Positions 51,735-62,406 of a stretch of DNA of 64,000 nucleotides are shown here, in pieces. The position numbers and the translations under genes are program-made. This DNA comes from Methylomonas sp. 11b (GTDB lineage Bacteria; Pseudomonadota; Gammaproteobacteria; Methylococcales; Methylomonadaceae): positions 5,348,721-5,412,720 of the forward strand of contig NZ_KI911557.1 of NCBI RefSeq assembly GCF_000515215.1, read 5' to 3'. Every line of letters begins with the position of its first letter. Position 1 is the first letter of the stretch. The notes under the pieces are model-generated. The model saw nothing but the letters and a program-made list of their open reading frames with translations. It searched no databases and had not been told where the DNA came from.

Positions 51735-52688
51735 ATGACTACGATCAATTCATTGACAACATCATTGTATGTATCGCAAACGACCATCAGCATATCCAGT
51801 ACCAAAAGCACTCACAACGACGAGGACACAGAGCGTCCGGCGGTCAGTGGAAGAGGGGAGAAGCATGGGCATCATCATGGCGGTGGGGCGTTCATGCGCA
51901 ATGTCATGCAAACATTGCAAAGTTTCGGGCTGAATATTCCTGGTGGTAATAGCGATTCTGCCGGCGATGACACCACTGAAAACAATGCTGGTGGCGGTCA
52001 AAATAACTCATCTAATCTCGGGCAGTTGTTGCAGACCTTTTTGCAGGATTTACGGCAGGTATTAAAGCAAAGTGGTGTGCAGCAAACTTCTACAGCGGCG
52101 CAAGGCGATGCAAGTGCCGTGCAAACACCGCCAAAGCAGGTTACGCCGACTACGACTACTTCGACGCCTGTAACAACAAGCGCTGCACAAGCGCCGGCCG
52201 CAACTCCTGCAACCAGCGTCCAGAATAACGCCGGTACGCCGGCAACTACGACAACTGTACCGGTAACGAATACATCAACGGCTACAACCACTACGTCCGC
52301 GCCACGCGCAACTGTCGCCGATGTTCGTCAGGCCTTACACAGCTTCTTGCACGATTTGCGTCAGGCTTTGAAATACAGTGCGGATCGGCGTCACGGCTCC
52401 GACGATGATGTTCAGCATGGTGATAGAGGGGTAGGTCGAAATGGCTACGGTAAATTCACCGATAATTTGCAAAATTTGATCACGGCTCTGAGTGACGCAA
52501 ATGGTGCAACTGGCGGTAAATATAAGGAATTGCAAGATAGTTTTAACGAGCTAGTGAATTTGCTGGGTACTCCTGTGAATGGTAAAAAACCGACTTTGTT
52601 GGAGTTCTTAAACAAGTTGTCCGGTAATCGTGAGAGCAACTCGCCAACCCCTGGCGCTAAGGGTTCCATTTTAACTGCAACGGCTTGA
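51735..52688 (+). CDS. Thr/Ala-rich protein with a repeated FLxDLRQxLK motif, unknown function
   Basis: 317 residues from ATG 51735, preceded by AAGGTG; the frame runs back to 51639 without good signals. The N-terminus is Ser/Thr-rich (SLYVSQTTISISSTKS), then a His/Gly patch (KHGHHHGGG). The motif LLQTFLQDLRQVLKQSG (near residue 100) recurs as LHSFLHDLRQALKYSAD (near 205), with a Thr/Ala/Pro linker of ~70 residues between. The C-terminus is helical (NLQNLITALSDANGA, LQDSFNELVNLLG). No signal peptide or membrane segment is clear. I do not recognise a family; secreted or surface linker-type protein is possible. Confidence 0.7.
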   Translation: MTTINSLTTSLYVSQTTISISSTKSTHNDEDTERPAVSGRGEKHGHHHGGGAFMRNVMQTLQSFGLNIPGGNSDSAGDDTTENNAGGGQNNSSNLGQLLQTFLQDLRQVLKQSGVQQTSTAAQGDASAVQTPPKQVTPTTTTSTPVTTSAAQAPAATPATSVQNNAGTPATTTTVPVTNTSTATTTTSAPRATVADVRQALHSFLHDLRQALKYSADRRHGSDDDVQHGDRGVGRNGYGKFTDNLQNLITALSDANGATGGKYKELQDSFNELVNLLGTPVNGKKPTLLEFLNKLSGNRESNSPTPGAKGSILTATA

Positions 52689-52712
52689 ACCAGCGGTCGT
52701 CGGAGAAAAAGC

Positions 52713-52740
52713 TTGCATAAGCTGTTTAGATCGTTATAAT
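52713..52740 (+). promoter_or_regulatory. Promoter of tRNA-Val
   Basis: TTGCAT (52713-52718) and TATAAT (52735-52740) are spaced 16 bp, close to a sigma-70 consensus. The tRNA begins 24 bp after the -10 box, and a GC-rich stretch (GCGCGGC) follows -10, as in stringently controlled stable-RNA promoters. Confidence 0.8.
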
Positions 52741-52763
52741 GCGCGGCTCGAACGATAGACTTT

Positions 52764-52840
52764 AGGCGCGTAGCTCAGCTGGTTAGAGCACCACCTTGAC
52801 ATGGTGGGGGTCGGTGGTTCGAGTCCACTCGCGCCTACCA
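52764..52840 (+). tRNA. tRNA-Val (GAC)
   Basis: 77 bases with encoded CCA. Acceptor stem AGGCGCG/CGCGCCT, D-arm GCTCAGCTGGTTAGAGC, anticodon stem-loop CCACC-TTGACAT-GGTGG with anticodon GAC, and T-arm with GGTTCGAGTCC. Very similar to enterobacterial tRNA-Val(GAC). Confidence 0.97.
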
Positions 52841-52847
52841 AAACATA

Positions 52848-52873
52848 AAGCACCGCATGACGGTGCTTTTTTT
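52848..52873 (+). terminator. Intrinsic terminator between tRNA-Val and thrS
   Basis: AAGCACCG-CATGA-CGGTGCTT followed by TTTTT. It ends about 16 bp before the thrS start codon, so thrS must be expressed by read-through, or the hairpin has a regulatory role. Confidence 0.85.
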
Positions 52874-52888
52874 ATTGTGGAATCGAAA

Positions 52889-54796
52889 ATGCCTGTAATC
52901 ACTTTGCCCGACGGCTCTCAGCGTCAATTCGACCAAGCGGTGTCTGTAATGGATGTGGCCCTTTCTATCGGTACGGGTCTGGCGAAGGCCACGTTAGCTG
53001 GCAAGGTCAATGGCAAGTTGGTGGATGCCTCCACGCTAATCGATTCCGATGTCAGCTTGCAAATCGTCACTGCCAAGGACGAAGAGGGTGTTGATGTAAT
53101 TCGCCACTCCACTGCGCATTTATTGGCCCAGGCAGTCAAGCAATTATTCCCCTCGGCGCAGGTAACCATAGGTCCGGTGATAGAAAACGGTTTCTATTAC
53201 GACTTTGCCTTTGAGCGTTCTTTTACACCTGATGATTTGACAGCCATTGAAAAGAAAATGGCGGAACTGGTTGCGCAGGATATTGCAATTAGTCGGTCCC
53301 TGTTGTCGCGGGACGAAGCTGTAAAGTTTTTTGAAGGTTTGGGCGAGAAGTATAAAGCTGAAATTATTTCTTCGATTCCTGCCAACGAAGATTTGTCTTT
53401 GTATCAGCAAGGCGAATTCACCGATTTGTGCCGTGGCCCGCATGTGCCCAGCACCGGCAAATTAAAAGCCTTTAAGTTAATGAAAATTGCCGGCGCTTAC
53501 TGGCGCGGCGATTCAAAAAACGAAATGCTGCAACGCATTTACGGTACCGCATGGGGCGACGCTAAGGAGCTAGCCGCTTATCTGCATCGTCTGGAAGAAG
53601 CCGAAAAGCGCGACCACCGCAAAATCGGCAAGGCGCTGGATTTGTTTCATACCCAGGAAGAAGCCCCGGGCATGGTGTTCTGGCACGACAAAGGCTGGAC
53701 TATTTATCAGCAAATCGAGCAATACGTGCGCGAGAAATTGCGCGTGAACGGCTACGGCGAAGTCAAAACGCCGCAAATTGTTGATCGTACTTTGTGGGAA
53801 AAGTCAGGGCACTGGGATAAGTTCAGTGCAATGATGTTTACCACACATTCGGAAAGCCGCGATTATGCGGTGAAACCGATGAATTGCCCCTGTCATATTC
53901 AAATTTATAATCAAGGCATTAAGAGCTACCGAGATTTGCCTGTGCGCCTTGCCGAGTTTGGCTCCTGCCACCGCAATGAGCCATCCGGTACTTTGCACGG
54001 TTTGATGCGGGTTAGAAACTTCGTACAGGACGATGCACACATCTTCTGTACCGAAGATCAGATTCAATCCGAAGTGTCTACGTTTATCGATCTGTTGTTC
54101 GAGGTATATAAGGATTTTGGCTTCGAAGAAGTGATTATCAAACTGTCGACTCGTCCGGAAAATCGCGTTGGTGACGATGCGGTCTGGGATAAAGCTGAAA
54201 ATGCTTTGGAATTGGCGCTGAATACTAAAGGTTTGGATTGGCAGTTACAGCCGGGTGAAGGCGCCTTTTATGGTCCTAAAATTGAGTTCTCCTTAAAAGA
54301 TTGTATAGGTCGAGTCTGGCAATGCGGTACTATACAGGTTGATTTCTCGATGCCGGAAAGGCTGGATGCCTCGTATATAGGCGAAGATAGCGCTAGGCAT
54401 GTGCCGGTAATGTTGCATCGGGCGATCCTGGGTTCCTTGGAGCGATTCATCGGGATTTTGATCGAGCAATTTGCCGGAACTTTTCCATTGTGGTTGGCGC
54501 CGGTGCAGTTGGTGGTGATGAATATCACTGATCGCCATGCCGATTATGCCGAGGAAGTTAGGCGACAACTTGAAAAACAAGGTCTTAGAGTCAAAATTGA
54601 CTTGAGAAACGAGAAGATAGGCTTTAAAATCCGTGAGCATTCCATGCAGCGAGTGCCGTATCTTTTGATTATCGGCGACAAGGAATTAGAAACTCACACT
54701 GTCAGTGTACGCACGCAGCAGGGCGAGGATCTAGGAAGTCTGTCAATTGGCGAACTTGGCGAACGCTTGAGAAACCAGATTGCGGATCGAAAATAA
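52889..54796 (+). CDS. thrS: Threonyl-tRNA synthetase
   Basis: 635 residues from ATG 52889. Domains in order: N-terminal TGS ([18 protein letters not shown]), the second additional (editing) domain with [10 protein letters not shown] and [18 protein letters not shown], class II catalytic core with zinc ligands and [10 protein letters not shown] (motif 1/2 region), [13 protein letters not shown], and motif 3 [15 protein letters not shown]; then the anticodon-binding domain. It charges tRNA-Thr in the cytoplasm. First of the translation cluster; 22 bp before infC's start. A frame extension to 52796 reads through the tRNA and is rejected. Confidence 0.97.
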   Translation: MPVITLPDGSQRQFDQAVSVMDVALSIGTGLAKATLAGKVNGKLVDASTLIDSDVSLQIVTAKDEEGVDVIRHSTAHLLAQAVKQLFPSAQVTIGPVIENGFYYDFAFERSFTPDDLTAIEKKMAELVAQDIAISRSLLSRDEAVKFFEGLGEKYKAEIISSIPANEDLSLYQQGEFTDLCRGPHVPSTGKLKAFKLMKIAGAYWRGDSKNEMLQRIYGTAWGDAKELAAYLHRLEEAEKRDHRKIGKALDLFHTQEEAPGMVFWHDKGWTIYQQIEQYVREKLRVNGYGEVKTPQIVDRTLWEKSGHWDKFSAMMFTTHSESRDYAVKPMNCPCHIQIYNQGIKSYRDLPVRLAEFGSCHRNEPSGTLHGLMRVRNFVQDDAHIFCTEDQIQSEVSTFIDLLFEVYKDFGFEEVIIKLSTRPENRVGDDAVWDKAENALELALNTKGLDWQLQPGEGAFYGPKIEFSLKDCIGRVWQCGTIQVDFSMPERLDASYIGEDSARHVPVMLHRAILGSLERFIGILIEQFAGTFPLWLAPVQLVVMNITDRHADYAEEVRRQLEKQGLRVKIDLRNEKIGFKIREHSMQRVPYLLIIGDKELETHTVSVRTQQGEDLGSLSIGELGERLRNQIADRK

Positions 54797-54818
54797 TAAC
54801 AACTTGGAGGATTAGGGT

Positions 54819-55343
54819 ATCAGCTCTAAAAAAGATGCAACGCGCTTAAATACCGAAATTACCGCCAGGCGGGTTCGGGTAGTAGGCGCTGAAGGTGAAC
54901 AAGTCGGGGTTGTTTCAATAAACGAAGCGTTACAGCTCGCCTACGATGCAAACATGGATCTGGTCGAAATATCGCCCAATGCCGATCCTCCGGTTTGCAA
55001 AGTCATGGACTTCGGCAAATACCAGTTTGAGTTAAACAAAAAACTGCAAGCCGCCAAGAAAAAGCAAAAACAAATCCAGATCAAGGAAATCAAGTTTAGG
55101 CCCGGTACCGAAGAAGGTGATTACCAGGTCAAGCTGCGTAGCCTGATCAAGTTTCTAAACGAAGGCGACAAAACCAAGATCACTGTACGTTTTAAAGGCC
55201 GGGAGCTAACTCATCGCGAGTTGGGCATGGACTTGTTGAAACGTATCGAAACCGATCTGGAAGAAATGGCCATAGTCGAGCAATTTCCCAAGTTGGAAGG
55301 CCGGCAAATGGTCATGGTGATGGGCCCGAAGAAAAAGAAATAA
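54819..55343 (+). CDS. infC: Translation initiation factor IF-3 (apparent AUC start)
   Basis: 174 residues when read from ATC at 54819. Upstream in the same frame a TAG stops at 54813-54815, while IF-3 homology ([20 protein letters not shown]) begins right after, and no ATG, GTG or TTG occurs in frame until 54954, which would remove the first 45 residues. GGAGG at 54806-54810 is spaced 8 bases from ATC. IF-3 genes of gammaproteobacteria use AUU or similar rare starts so that IF-3 can repress its own translation; AUC here fits that autoregulation. The factor promotes fidelity of start-codon selection on the 30S subunit. Product 174 aa, normal length. Confidence 0.93.
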   Translation: MSSKKDATRLNTEITARRVRVVGAEGEQVGVVSINEALQLAYDANMDLVEISPNADPPVCKVMDFGKYQFELNKKLQAAKKKQKQIQIKEIKFRPGTEEGDYQVKLRSLIKFLNEGDKTKITVRFKGRELTHRELGMDLLKRIETDLEEMAIVEQFPKLEGRQMVMVMGPKKKK

Positions 55344-55361
55344 TTCGATCACACGGTTTTA

Positions 55362-55423
55362 GCCGTTTTTTAAAACGGCAACGCGATTCAGGAACGAATC
55401 GGCTAGCGGATACTTTTGTGTCC
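55362..55423 (+). promoter_or_regulatory. Structured leader between infC and rpmI (possible L20 control region)
   Basis: Three consecutive hairpins: GCCGTTTT-TT-AAAACGGC (55362-55379), CGATTC-AGGAAC-GAATCG (55384-55401) and GGATAC-TTTT-GTGTCC (55408-55423). In other bacteria ribosomal protein L20 represses rpmI-rplT by binding RNA upstream of rpmI, so a role of this kind is plausible. The binding itself is not shown by sequence. Confidence 0.45.
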
Positions 55424-55502
55424 GGAAATTCAATGGGGCCAAGCATTTTGCCTCACTGGGTTTTATCTCAGGGACTTTACTTTTAATCATTGGAGAAAAC
55501 AA

Positions 55503-55700
55503 ATGCCAAAAATGAAAAGCCATAGTGGTGCCGGCAAGCGCTTCAAGAAAATCGGAAGCGGCGGTTTTAAATGCAAACAATCGCATAAGCGTCATATCCT
55601 GACCAAAAAAACCACCAAACGTAAAAGGCAACTGCGTAAAACAGCCATTCTTCATCCGTCGGATACGCCATTGGTTGCGCGTATGCTGCCGTACAGTTGA
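55503..55700 (+). CDS. rpmI: 50S ribosomal protein L35
   Basis: 65 residues, normal L35 size: [18 protein letters not shown], a basic middle ([19 protein letters not shown]) and LVARMLPYS end. Start at ATG 55503 follows TTGGAGAAAAC; a longer frame from 55416 is non-coding leader. Lies between infC and rplT as is usual. Confidence 0.97.
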   Translation: MPKMKSHSGAGKRFKKIGSGGFKCKQSHKRHILTKKTTKRKRQLRKTAILHPSDTPLVARMLPYS

Positions 55701-55729
55701 TTTGTCACCGTTATTGAAGAGAGTAGAAC

Positions 55730-56092
55730 ATGGCTAGAGTTAAACGCGGCGTCACCGCTAGAGCAAGACATAAAAAGATTTTAAAACTGGCAAAAGGTTA
55801 CTACGGTGCCCGTAGCCGGGTTTACCGCGTCGCCAAGCAGGCGGTCATTAAGGCCGGTCAATACGCTTATCGCGACCGTAAACAGAAAAAACGCCAATTC
55901 CGCGCTTTGTGGATCGTGCGTATCAACGCTGCCGCACGTTTGTACGGTATCTCCTATAGCCGTTTGATCAACGGTCTAAATAAAGCCAATGTTGCGATTG
56001 ATCGCAAAGTATTGGCCGATTTGGCTGTACGCGATATCGACGCTTTCGGCGCGATTGCGAAAGTGGCTATAGCAAACCAAAGCAAACCGTAA
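55730..56092 (+). CDS. rplT: 50S ribosomal protein L20
   Basis: 120 residues, normal size; [18 protein letters not shown] and [18 protein letters not shown] are L20 signatures. Needed for early 50S assembly and, in relatives, for repression of its own operon. A GAAGAGAG ribosome binding site lies before ATG 55730, 29 bp after rpmI. Confidence 0.98.
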   Translation: MARVKRGVTARARHKKILKLAKGYYGARSRVYRVAKQAVIKAGQYAYRDRKQKKRQFRALWIVRINAAARLYGISYSRLINGLNKANVAIDRKVLADLAVRDIDAFGAIAKVAIANQSKP

Positions 56093-56100
56093 GGAAAATA

Positions 56101-56126
56101 TTAAGCCGCTCCGCAAGAGCGGCTTA
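56101..56126 (+). terminator. Hairpin after rplT
   Basis: TTAAGCCGCT and AGCGGCTTAA pair perfectly with a 6-base loop. A second hairpin CCCCG...CGGGG at 56138-56154 is followed by AATTTT. Partial terminator or attenuator before pheS; no Phe-rich leader peptide was found. Confidence 0.55.
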
Positions 56127-56230
56127 ATCGCTCGACTCCCCGTTTCTGGCGGGGAATTTTCCGCCGTATCTCGTTTGGCGGGAACCTATCGTTTTGGAAT
56201 CTCCCTCAATTGCAGACAAAAGTGAGCTGA

Positions 56231-57253
<1,023 letters not shown>

Positions 57254-57268
57254 CGGTGGAAAATAATC

Positions 57269-59644
57269 ATGCAAGTCAGTGAAGCCTGGTTAAGAGAACT
57301 AGTCAATCCGCCTGTCGCCACTGCCGAATTAGTCGTGCAATTGACCATGGCCGGTCTAGAAGTCGATGCCGTGACGCCGGTGGCAGCTGAATTTTCCGGG
57401 GTGGTGGTCGGCGAAGTACTTTCCACTATTCAACATCCAAACGCCGATAAACTTAGGGTTTGTCAGGTCAATGTCGACCAAGCTGAACCCCTGCAAATCG
57501 TTTGTGGTGCCAGCAATGTCAGGCCCGGTTTGAAAATTCCGGCAGCATTGATCGGTGCGGTGTTGCCCGGCGATTTCAGAATAAAAGAATCCAAGCTGCG
57601 CGGCGAATTGTCGTTCGGTATGTTGTGTTCGGAAAAAGAATTAGGCTTAGCGGTCAGTTCCGATGGTTTGATGGAATTACCGGCTGATGCACCGGTCGGT
57701 GTCGATATTCGCGACTATTTGACGCTGAATGATAACGTGATCGAGTTGGGCTTAACACCTAACCGTGCCGATTGCTTGAGCGTCGAAGGCGTTGCCAGGG
57801 AAGTGGCGGTGCTAAACAATCTGCCGTTCCAGGCAACGGCGTTTGCTGTTATCGAGCCGCAGCACCAACAAACCTTGGAAGTTAAGGTTGAAGCGACAGA
57901 AGCGTGTCCGGTTTATCTCGGGCGTTTGATCAAAAATATCAATCCCGCTGCGGTCACGCCAATGTGGATGCAGGAGCGTCTGCGCCGCTGTGGTATTAGA
58001 AGTTTAAGTCCGGTTGTTGATGTTACCAACTACGTCTTGATTGAACTGGGTCAACCGCTACATGCTTTCGATGCCGATAAACTGAGCGCACCTATCGTGG
58101 TTAGACGCAGCCGGGCCGGCGAGTCCTTGGCTTTACTGAACGACCAAACCATAGAATTGGATGGTGACGCCTTAGTCATTGCCGATCAAAAACAAGCCTT
58201 GGCTTTGGCTGGGGTGATGGGTGGCAAGGATAGTGCGGTATTTGGTGAGACTCGGGACATATTTCTGGAATGCGCGTTTTTTACACCGATTAATGTAGCC
58301 GGCAAGGCTCGTCAATTTGGTTTGCACACTGATTCCTCACATCGCTTTGAAAGGGGTGTGGATTTTAATTTGCAGCGCCGTGCCATAGAACGCGCGACAC
58401 AACTGATCATCGAGATTGCAGGCGGCAGCCCGGGGCCAGTTCAGGAAATTACTGCTGTTGCGGCGCTGCCACCCAGAGAGCCAGTCAAATTGCGTAGTCA
58501 GCGTATCGCCAAAGTATTGGGTATCCAGTTCGGCGACGATGAAGTGCATGCGCTATTTGAAGGATTGGGTATGCAGGTTCAAGTAGTCGAAAACGGTTGG
58601 GAAATTACCCCGCCAGGCTTTCGTTTCGATATTGCCATCGAAGAAGATTTGCTGGAAGAAATCGGCAGAATCTATGGATATAACAATCTACCTAGCAGTA
58701 GTTTGTTGATGCGCTCTGAGCTTGGCAAAGCACCTGAGGCACAGTTGCCATTGGCGAGATTGCAGGATTGCTTGGTAGATCGCGGTTATCAGGAAGCGAT
58801 TACCTACAGCTTTGTTGATGAAGCGATGCAAAATGCCGTCGCGCCTGGCGAAGAATTTATCCGGATTCAAAACCCTATATCCTCCGAGCTGGCTGTCATG
58901 CGCACTACGCTGTGGTGCGGTCTATTGAATGCGGCTTTGTACAACACGAATCGTCAACAGAGTCGTGTGCGCCTTTTTGAAGCCGGGTTGCGGTTTTTCT
59001 ATGAAGACGGGCACATTCAGCAACGGAAAATGTTATCCGGTGTGGCCTTGGGGACGGTTAACGCCGAGCAATGGGGCGAAAAAGCCAGAAAGCTGGATTT
59101 CTTCGATCTGAAAGCCGATGTCGAAGCGTTATTCGGTTTAACGGGTATTACAGCGGAGTTTGTTGTCTATCAACATCCAGCATTACATCCCGGTCAAACC
59201 GCGCAAATCAAAAATTCAAGCGGCGAAGCAATAGGCTTATTAGGTATGCTGCATCCGACGCTGGAAAAACAATTAGGTTTCGATAGCCCGGTATACTTGT
59301 TCGAGCTGGAGCAGGAAGCCGTATTGAAACGGAAGGTTCCGAAATTCAGAGCGCTATCTAAATTTCCTTCGGTACGCCGCGATATGGCTTTGTTAGTGGA
59401 GGAGGCCGTATCGGCTACCGCAATTACCAGGGTTATTCAAGAATGTCGCGAGACGGCGATACGCGAAATATCGATCTTCGATATTTATCGCGGACCTGGC
59501 GTAGCCGAAGGTTATAAGAGTGTCGCGTTAGCTTTAGTCTTGCAGGATTTTACACAAACGCTTACCGACACAGAAATTGATGCTATATTTCGCAAAGTGC
59601 TGGACACTTTAGCGGCTAAACTGAATGCAAAATTGAGGGAGTGA
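57269..59644 (+). CDS. pheT: Phenylalanyl-tRNA synthetase beta subunit
   Basis: 791 residues, normal bacterial length. tRNA-binding (EMAP-like) domain near the N-terminus ([20 protein letters not shown]), B3/B4 editing region ([20 protein letters not shown]), B5 ([20 protein letters not shown]) and a C-terminal anticodon-binding FDX-ACB domain ([15 protein letters not shown]). Partner of PheS. TGA at 59642-59644 lies just before the ihfA start. Confidence 0.97.
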   Translation: MQVSEAWLRELVNPPVATAELVVQLTMAGLEVDAVTPVAAEFSGVVVGEVLSTIQHPNADKLRVCQVNVDQAEPLQIVCGASNVRPGLKIPAALIGAVLPGDFRIKESKLRGELSFGMLCSEKELGLAVSSDGLMELPADAPVGVDIRDYLTLNDNVIELGLTPNRADCLSVEGVAREVAVLNNLPFQATAFAVIEPQHQQTLEVKVEATEACPVYLGRLIKNINPAAVTPMWMQERLRRCGIRSLSPVVDVTNYVLIELGQPLHAFDADKLSAPIVVRRSRAGESLALLNDQTIELDGDALVIADQKQALALAGVMGGKDSAVFGETRDIFLECAFFTPINVAGKARQFGLHTDSSHRFERGVDFNLQRRAIERATQLIIEIAGGSPGPVQEITAVAALPPREPVKLRSQRIAKVLGIQFGDDEVHALFEGLGMQVQVVENGWEITPPGFRFDIAIEEDLLEEIGRIYGYNNLPSSSLLMRSELGKAPEAQLPLARLQDCLVDRGYQEAITYSFVDEAMQNAVAPGEEFIRIQNPISSELAVMRTTLWCGLLNAALYNTNRQQSRVRLFEAGLRFFYEDGHIQQRKMLSGVALGTVNAEQWGEKARKLDFFDLKADVEALFGLTGITAEFVVYQHPALHPGQTAQIKNSSGEAIGLLGMLHPTLEKQLGFDSPVYLFELEQEAVLKRKVPKFRALSKFPSVRRDMALLVEEAVSATAITRVIQECRETAIREISIFDIYRGPGVAEGYKSVALALVLQDFTQTLTDTEIDAIFRKVLDTLAAKLNAKLRE

Positions 59645-59646
59645 TT

Positions 59647-59943
59647 GTGGCATTAACCAAAGCAGATATTGCAGAGAAATTGTTTGAAGACCTCGGTTTA
59701 AACAAACGCGAAGCTAAAGAAATCGTAGAGTTGTTTTTTGACGAAATTAAAAAAAGTCTGGAGAGCGGTGAGCAAGTAAAAATTTCCGGGTTCGGTAAGT
59801 TCGAATTGCGCGATAAAAGCGGTCGTCCGGGCAGAAATCCGAAAACGGGCGAAGAAATTCCTATCACTCCAAGACGTGTGGTGACTTTTAGAACAGGGCA
59901 AAAATTGAAAGCTCGAGTAGAAGCGTATGCTGGAACCCAGTAA
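59647..59943 (+). CDS. ihfA: Integration host factor alpha subunit
   Basis: 98 residues from GTG 59647 ([18 protein letters not shown]), aligned with E. coli IhfA from its first residue; GAGGGA lies upstream. GTG at 59641 would add two residues. The DNA-wrapping arm [20 protein letters not shown] and [13 protein letters not shown] are intact. It pairs with IhfB to bend DNA. Immediately follows pheT and overlaps the next gene by 17 bp, the classical gammaproteobacterial order. Confidence 0.95.
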   Translation: MALTKADIAEKLFEDLGLNKREAKEIVELFFDEIKKSLESGEQVKISGFGKFELRDKSGRPGRNPKTGEEIPITPRRVVTFRTGQKLKARVEAYAGTQ

Positions 59944-60280
59944 TAACAACGAATTACCGGTTATTCCGGCCAAGCGATATTTTACGATTGGCGAAGTTAG
60001 CGACCTCTGTGCGGTAAAACCCCACGTATTGCGTTATTGGGAGCAGGAGTTTACCGAACTGAGTCCGGTGAAGCGCCGAGGTAACCGTCGCTATTACCAG
60101 CGTCACGATGTGTTGTTGATTCGACAAATTCGCGCTTTGTTATACGAGCAAGGTTACACGATAGGTGGAGCGCGTGCTCATCTGGCGAGTGGCAGCGCCA
60201 AGGAAGATAGTCTTCGCACCAAGCAACTTATTCATCAAATGATAGGCGAGTTGGAAGATATTTTGGAGCTACTGAAATAG
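59927..60280 (+). CDS. MerR-family transcriptional regulator
   Basis: 117 residues. N-terminal winged HTH of MerR type ([40 protein letters not shown]) followed by a short dimerisation helix ([17 protein letters not shown]). No effector-binding domain or Cys cluster, so it is of the short MerR class found after ihfA in many gammaproteobacteria. Regulon unknown. Confidence 0.92.
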   Translation: MLEPSNNNELPVIPAKRYFTIGEVSDLCAVKPHVLRYWEQEFTELSPVKRRGNRRYYQRHDVLLIRQIRALLYEQGYTIGGARAHLASGSAKEDSLRTKQLIHQMIGELEDILELLK

Positions 60281-60348
60281 CCTTTCTCGAATAATGTGAT
60301 ATTATTACTAGCCCGCTCTGCTGGATGGGCATTGATATAACGATAAAC

Positions 60349-60427
<79 letters not shown>

Positions 60428-60452
60428 AGTTTTTTGAGATTGAATATTGCAT

Positions 60453-60485
60453 AGCCCGCAAGTTACTTGACTTGGCGGGCTTTTT
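60453..60485 (+). terminator. Intrinsic terminator after tRNA-Pro
   Basis: AGCCCGC(AAGT) and (ACTTG)GCGGGCT form a stem followed by TTTTT, 26 bp after the tRNA end. Confidence 0.88.
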
Positions 60486-60618
60486 ATTGCTTGAAAAACT
60501 ATGGGAATACACAGGATTTTGATAATTAGTTAATTACTGTTTGATCGATGAAATTAAATTGAATGAATACGGCTGCTAATATTTCGATTTATCAAATATT
60601 TGAGACTGGCTTAATCCG

Positions 60619-61701
60619 ATGTTGAACCGTTTTAGAAACCATATTGTCGTGCATCACCCGGATCAATTATCCCGACAATGGGCGCAACGTATTGTTAACC
60701 GATACGCAACCAGTGCCAAAGTCAGTGCAGTAGATATTCAATCCGTCAATATTGGCACATCGACGCGCTTGCGGCTTACGGTAAATCATGACGCCATCGG
60801 CGTCGTTCCAAGTCGATGGTTTGTAAAAACGCCGTCGCTGGCAATTAAGTCCAGAGCGATTACCACTATACCGCTTTTATTGCATAAGGAAGTTCATTTT
60901 TATAATTCGCTTTCTCAGGGTGTGCCGGTGAATTTGCCGCAAATATTAGCGGCTGAGAGTCAGTTAGGACGCGGTACTACATTGGTAATGACGGACCTGG
61001 ACGAGCTGGGTTTTAGGCCCGGGCTTGCCGCCGACGCTCTGTCTTTGGAGCAAGCTCAGCGGGTGGTCGAAAAGTTAGCCGGTTTTCATGCTCACTATTG
61101 GGGTAATGCCAGGCTGCTGAAAACGCATCGCTGGTTAAACGGTTTTAGTCACAATGTCGAAAATCATATGGGTACCTTACTGGCTGTGCCGTTGATGAAG
61201 CGTGGCCTTGAGCGCGCAGGGCGCTTGGTGCCCAGCCAATTACATCGATCCGCACTGCACTATGCTGCGGATCGGCGGCGAATCACCAGGATCTTGGCAG
61301 CCGGCGTGCAGACCCTGGTGCATCATGACTGCCATCCAGGCAATCTATTTTGGAATCACTCTGAGCCGGGCTTTCTGGATTGGCAATTGGTACGGATGGG
61401 GGAGGGTGTTAGTGATCTTGCTTATTTTTTAGCGACATCGCTGAAGCCGGAGTCCCGGCGCGCTCATGAAAAACAATTGCTAAAGCTATATTTGACGTCG
61501 TTAGCTAGTCACGGGATTGGCGGCTTGGATGAAGAGACGTATTGCCAACGATATCGCGCTCATTTGGTATATCCGTTCGAAGCGATGATTGTTACCTTGG
61601 CTATAGGAGGTATGATGGAGCACAATAGCAATTTGGAGTTAATTGCGCGCGTTTCAGCGGCAGTTGACGATAACGATAGCTATGCTGCGTTAGCCCTATA
61701 A
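60619..61701 (+). CDS. Phosphotransferase-family (ecdysteroid-kinase-like) protein
   Basis: 360 residues. APH-type kinase fold with catalytic loop VHHDCHPGNLFW and metal site FLDWQLVRMGEGVSDLAYFL; RWFVKTPSL supplies the likely nucleotide Lys. The C-terminal part resembles the ecdysteroid-kinase/DUF1679-like branch of the superfamily. Unrelated at family level to the two kinases of the polysaccharide locus. Substrate unknown; no partner in the immediate neighbourhood. Last clear core gene before the integration scar. Confidence 0.85.
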   Translation: MLNRFRNHIVVHHPDQLSRQWAQRIVNRYATSAKVSAVDIQSVNIGTSTRLRLTVNHDAIGVVPSRWFVKTPSLAIKSRAITTIPLLLHKEVHFYNSLSQGVPVNLPQILAAESQLGRGTTLVMTDLDELGFRPGLAADALSLEQAQRVVEKLAGFHAHYWGNARLLKTHRWLNGFSHNVENHMGTLLAVPLMKRGLERAGRLVPSQLHRSALHYAADRRRITRILAAGVQTLVHHDCHPGNLFWNHSEPGFLDWQLVRMGEGVSDLAYFLATSLKPESRRAHEKQLLKLYLTSLASHGIGGLDEETYCQRYRAHLVYPFEAMIVTLAIGGMMEHNSNLELIARVSAAVDDNDSYAALAL

Positions 61702-61961
61702 ACTTTTTACCTGCGTTTCTGGCAGGTAGTTGTATGATGAATTTGATGTGGGAATAGGCTCGAGACTATTCGGAGGAAATTTTGAGAGTTAGAATCTCAT
61801 CTCGATAAGGTGAGATATATTTTAGCTGGCTTATAAACCCACAATTATTTTAAATAACTATTGAACTTATAATTTAATGCTACAGAGTTTGTAGCTATGA
61901 GAAAGTCTACAAGGATTTTTAATCTCCATCTTGCTGCTTTTTTGCAAGAAGAAAATAAAAA

Positions 61962-62021
61962 TGGTGCCGAGGAGAGGACTTGAACCTCCACAGGGTTACC
62001 CCTACTAGCACCTGAAGCTAC
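61962..62021 (-). tRNA. 3' fragment of tRNA-Leu (CAG), probable att site
   Basis: On the minus strand: anticodon loop TTCAGGT (anticodon CAG) in a four-pair stem, long variable arm (TAGGGGTAACCCTG), T-arm GAGGTTCAAGTCCTC and the acceptor 3' strand CCTCGGC with ACCA. The whole 5' half (acceptor GCCGAGG and D-arm) is missing. Such half-tRNAs are left where an element integrated into a tRNA gene; the CCA end faces the core chromosome, as expected for the outside end of the integration. Non-functional as a tRNA. Confidence 0.85.
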
Positions 62022-62103
62022 AAGAATTTCTTTTCAACCAACTAGAAAGCCAGTTTTAAAGCCATTCACCAGCAGGAAGAGACTATATGTTGTTCCTTCC
62101 CTC

Positions 62104-62121
62104 TGTGCCAAGAGTGTGCCA
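62104..62121. repeat. Direct repeat TGTGCCA, possible integrase arm-type sites
   Basis: TGTGCCA occurs at 62104-62110 and again at 62115-62121, an 11-bp period, within about 100 bp of the tRNA-Leu fragment. Tyrosine integrases bind short direct repeats of this kind near att sites. Weak on its own. Confidence 0.35.
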
Positions 62122-62324
62122 CGACGAACTAACTACTTCAAGCCTGTTTTTTCCGCATAAGATAGAAAGGTACTCCAGGTAAATAAAAAGTAAGTGTATA
62201 ACTTAAGACATAGAACGCTTTTTATTCCCGATTTTTTTAAAAAAAGTATTTTCACATCTATAAATACTAAATATAAAAATAATTAATAATATTTATATAT
62301 TTAAAAGCATTTTATTTATATTAA

Positions 62325-62356
62325 AAAGCCCGTAGCCATTAGTGTATACGGGCTTT
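62325..62356 (+). terminator. Terminator-like hairpin
   Basis: AAAGCCCGTA and TACGGGCTTT pair around a ~12-base loop and are followed by T residues on the plus strand; on the minus strand the AT-rich flank also gives a T-run, so it may be bidirectional. Just upstream of the 62407 gene. Confidence 0.75.
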
Positions 62357-62406
62357 TTTTTGCCTGAAATCGTGCTTATTTTTTATGAAAATATCTTGGT
62401 GAAAAT

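Larger units (their letters stand above)
61702..62406. other. Core/island junction region
   Basis: 705 bases without an intact protein gene. It contains a tRNA-Leu 3' fragment on the minus strand (61962-62021), a possible pair of integrase arm-type repeats (62104-62121) and a terminator (62325-62356). Left of 61962 the sequence should be original chromosome; from about 62022 on it should belong to the island, and base composition turns strongly AT-rich. Confidence 0.6.

Noticed and set aside
52796..52888. N-terminal extension of thrS
   Set aside because: It would be translated from within tRNA-Val; the family N-terminus begins at 52889.
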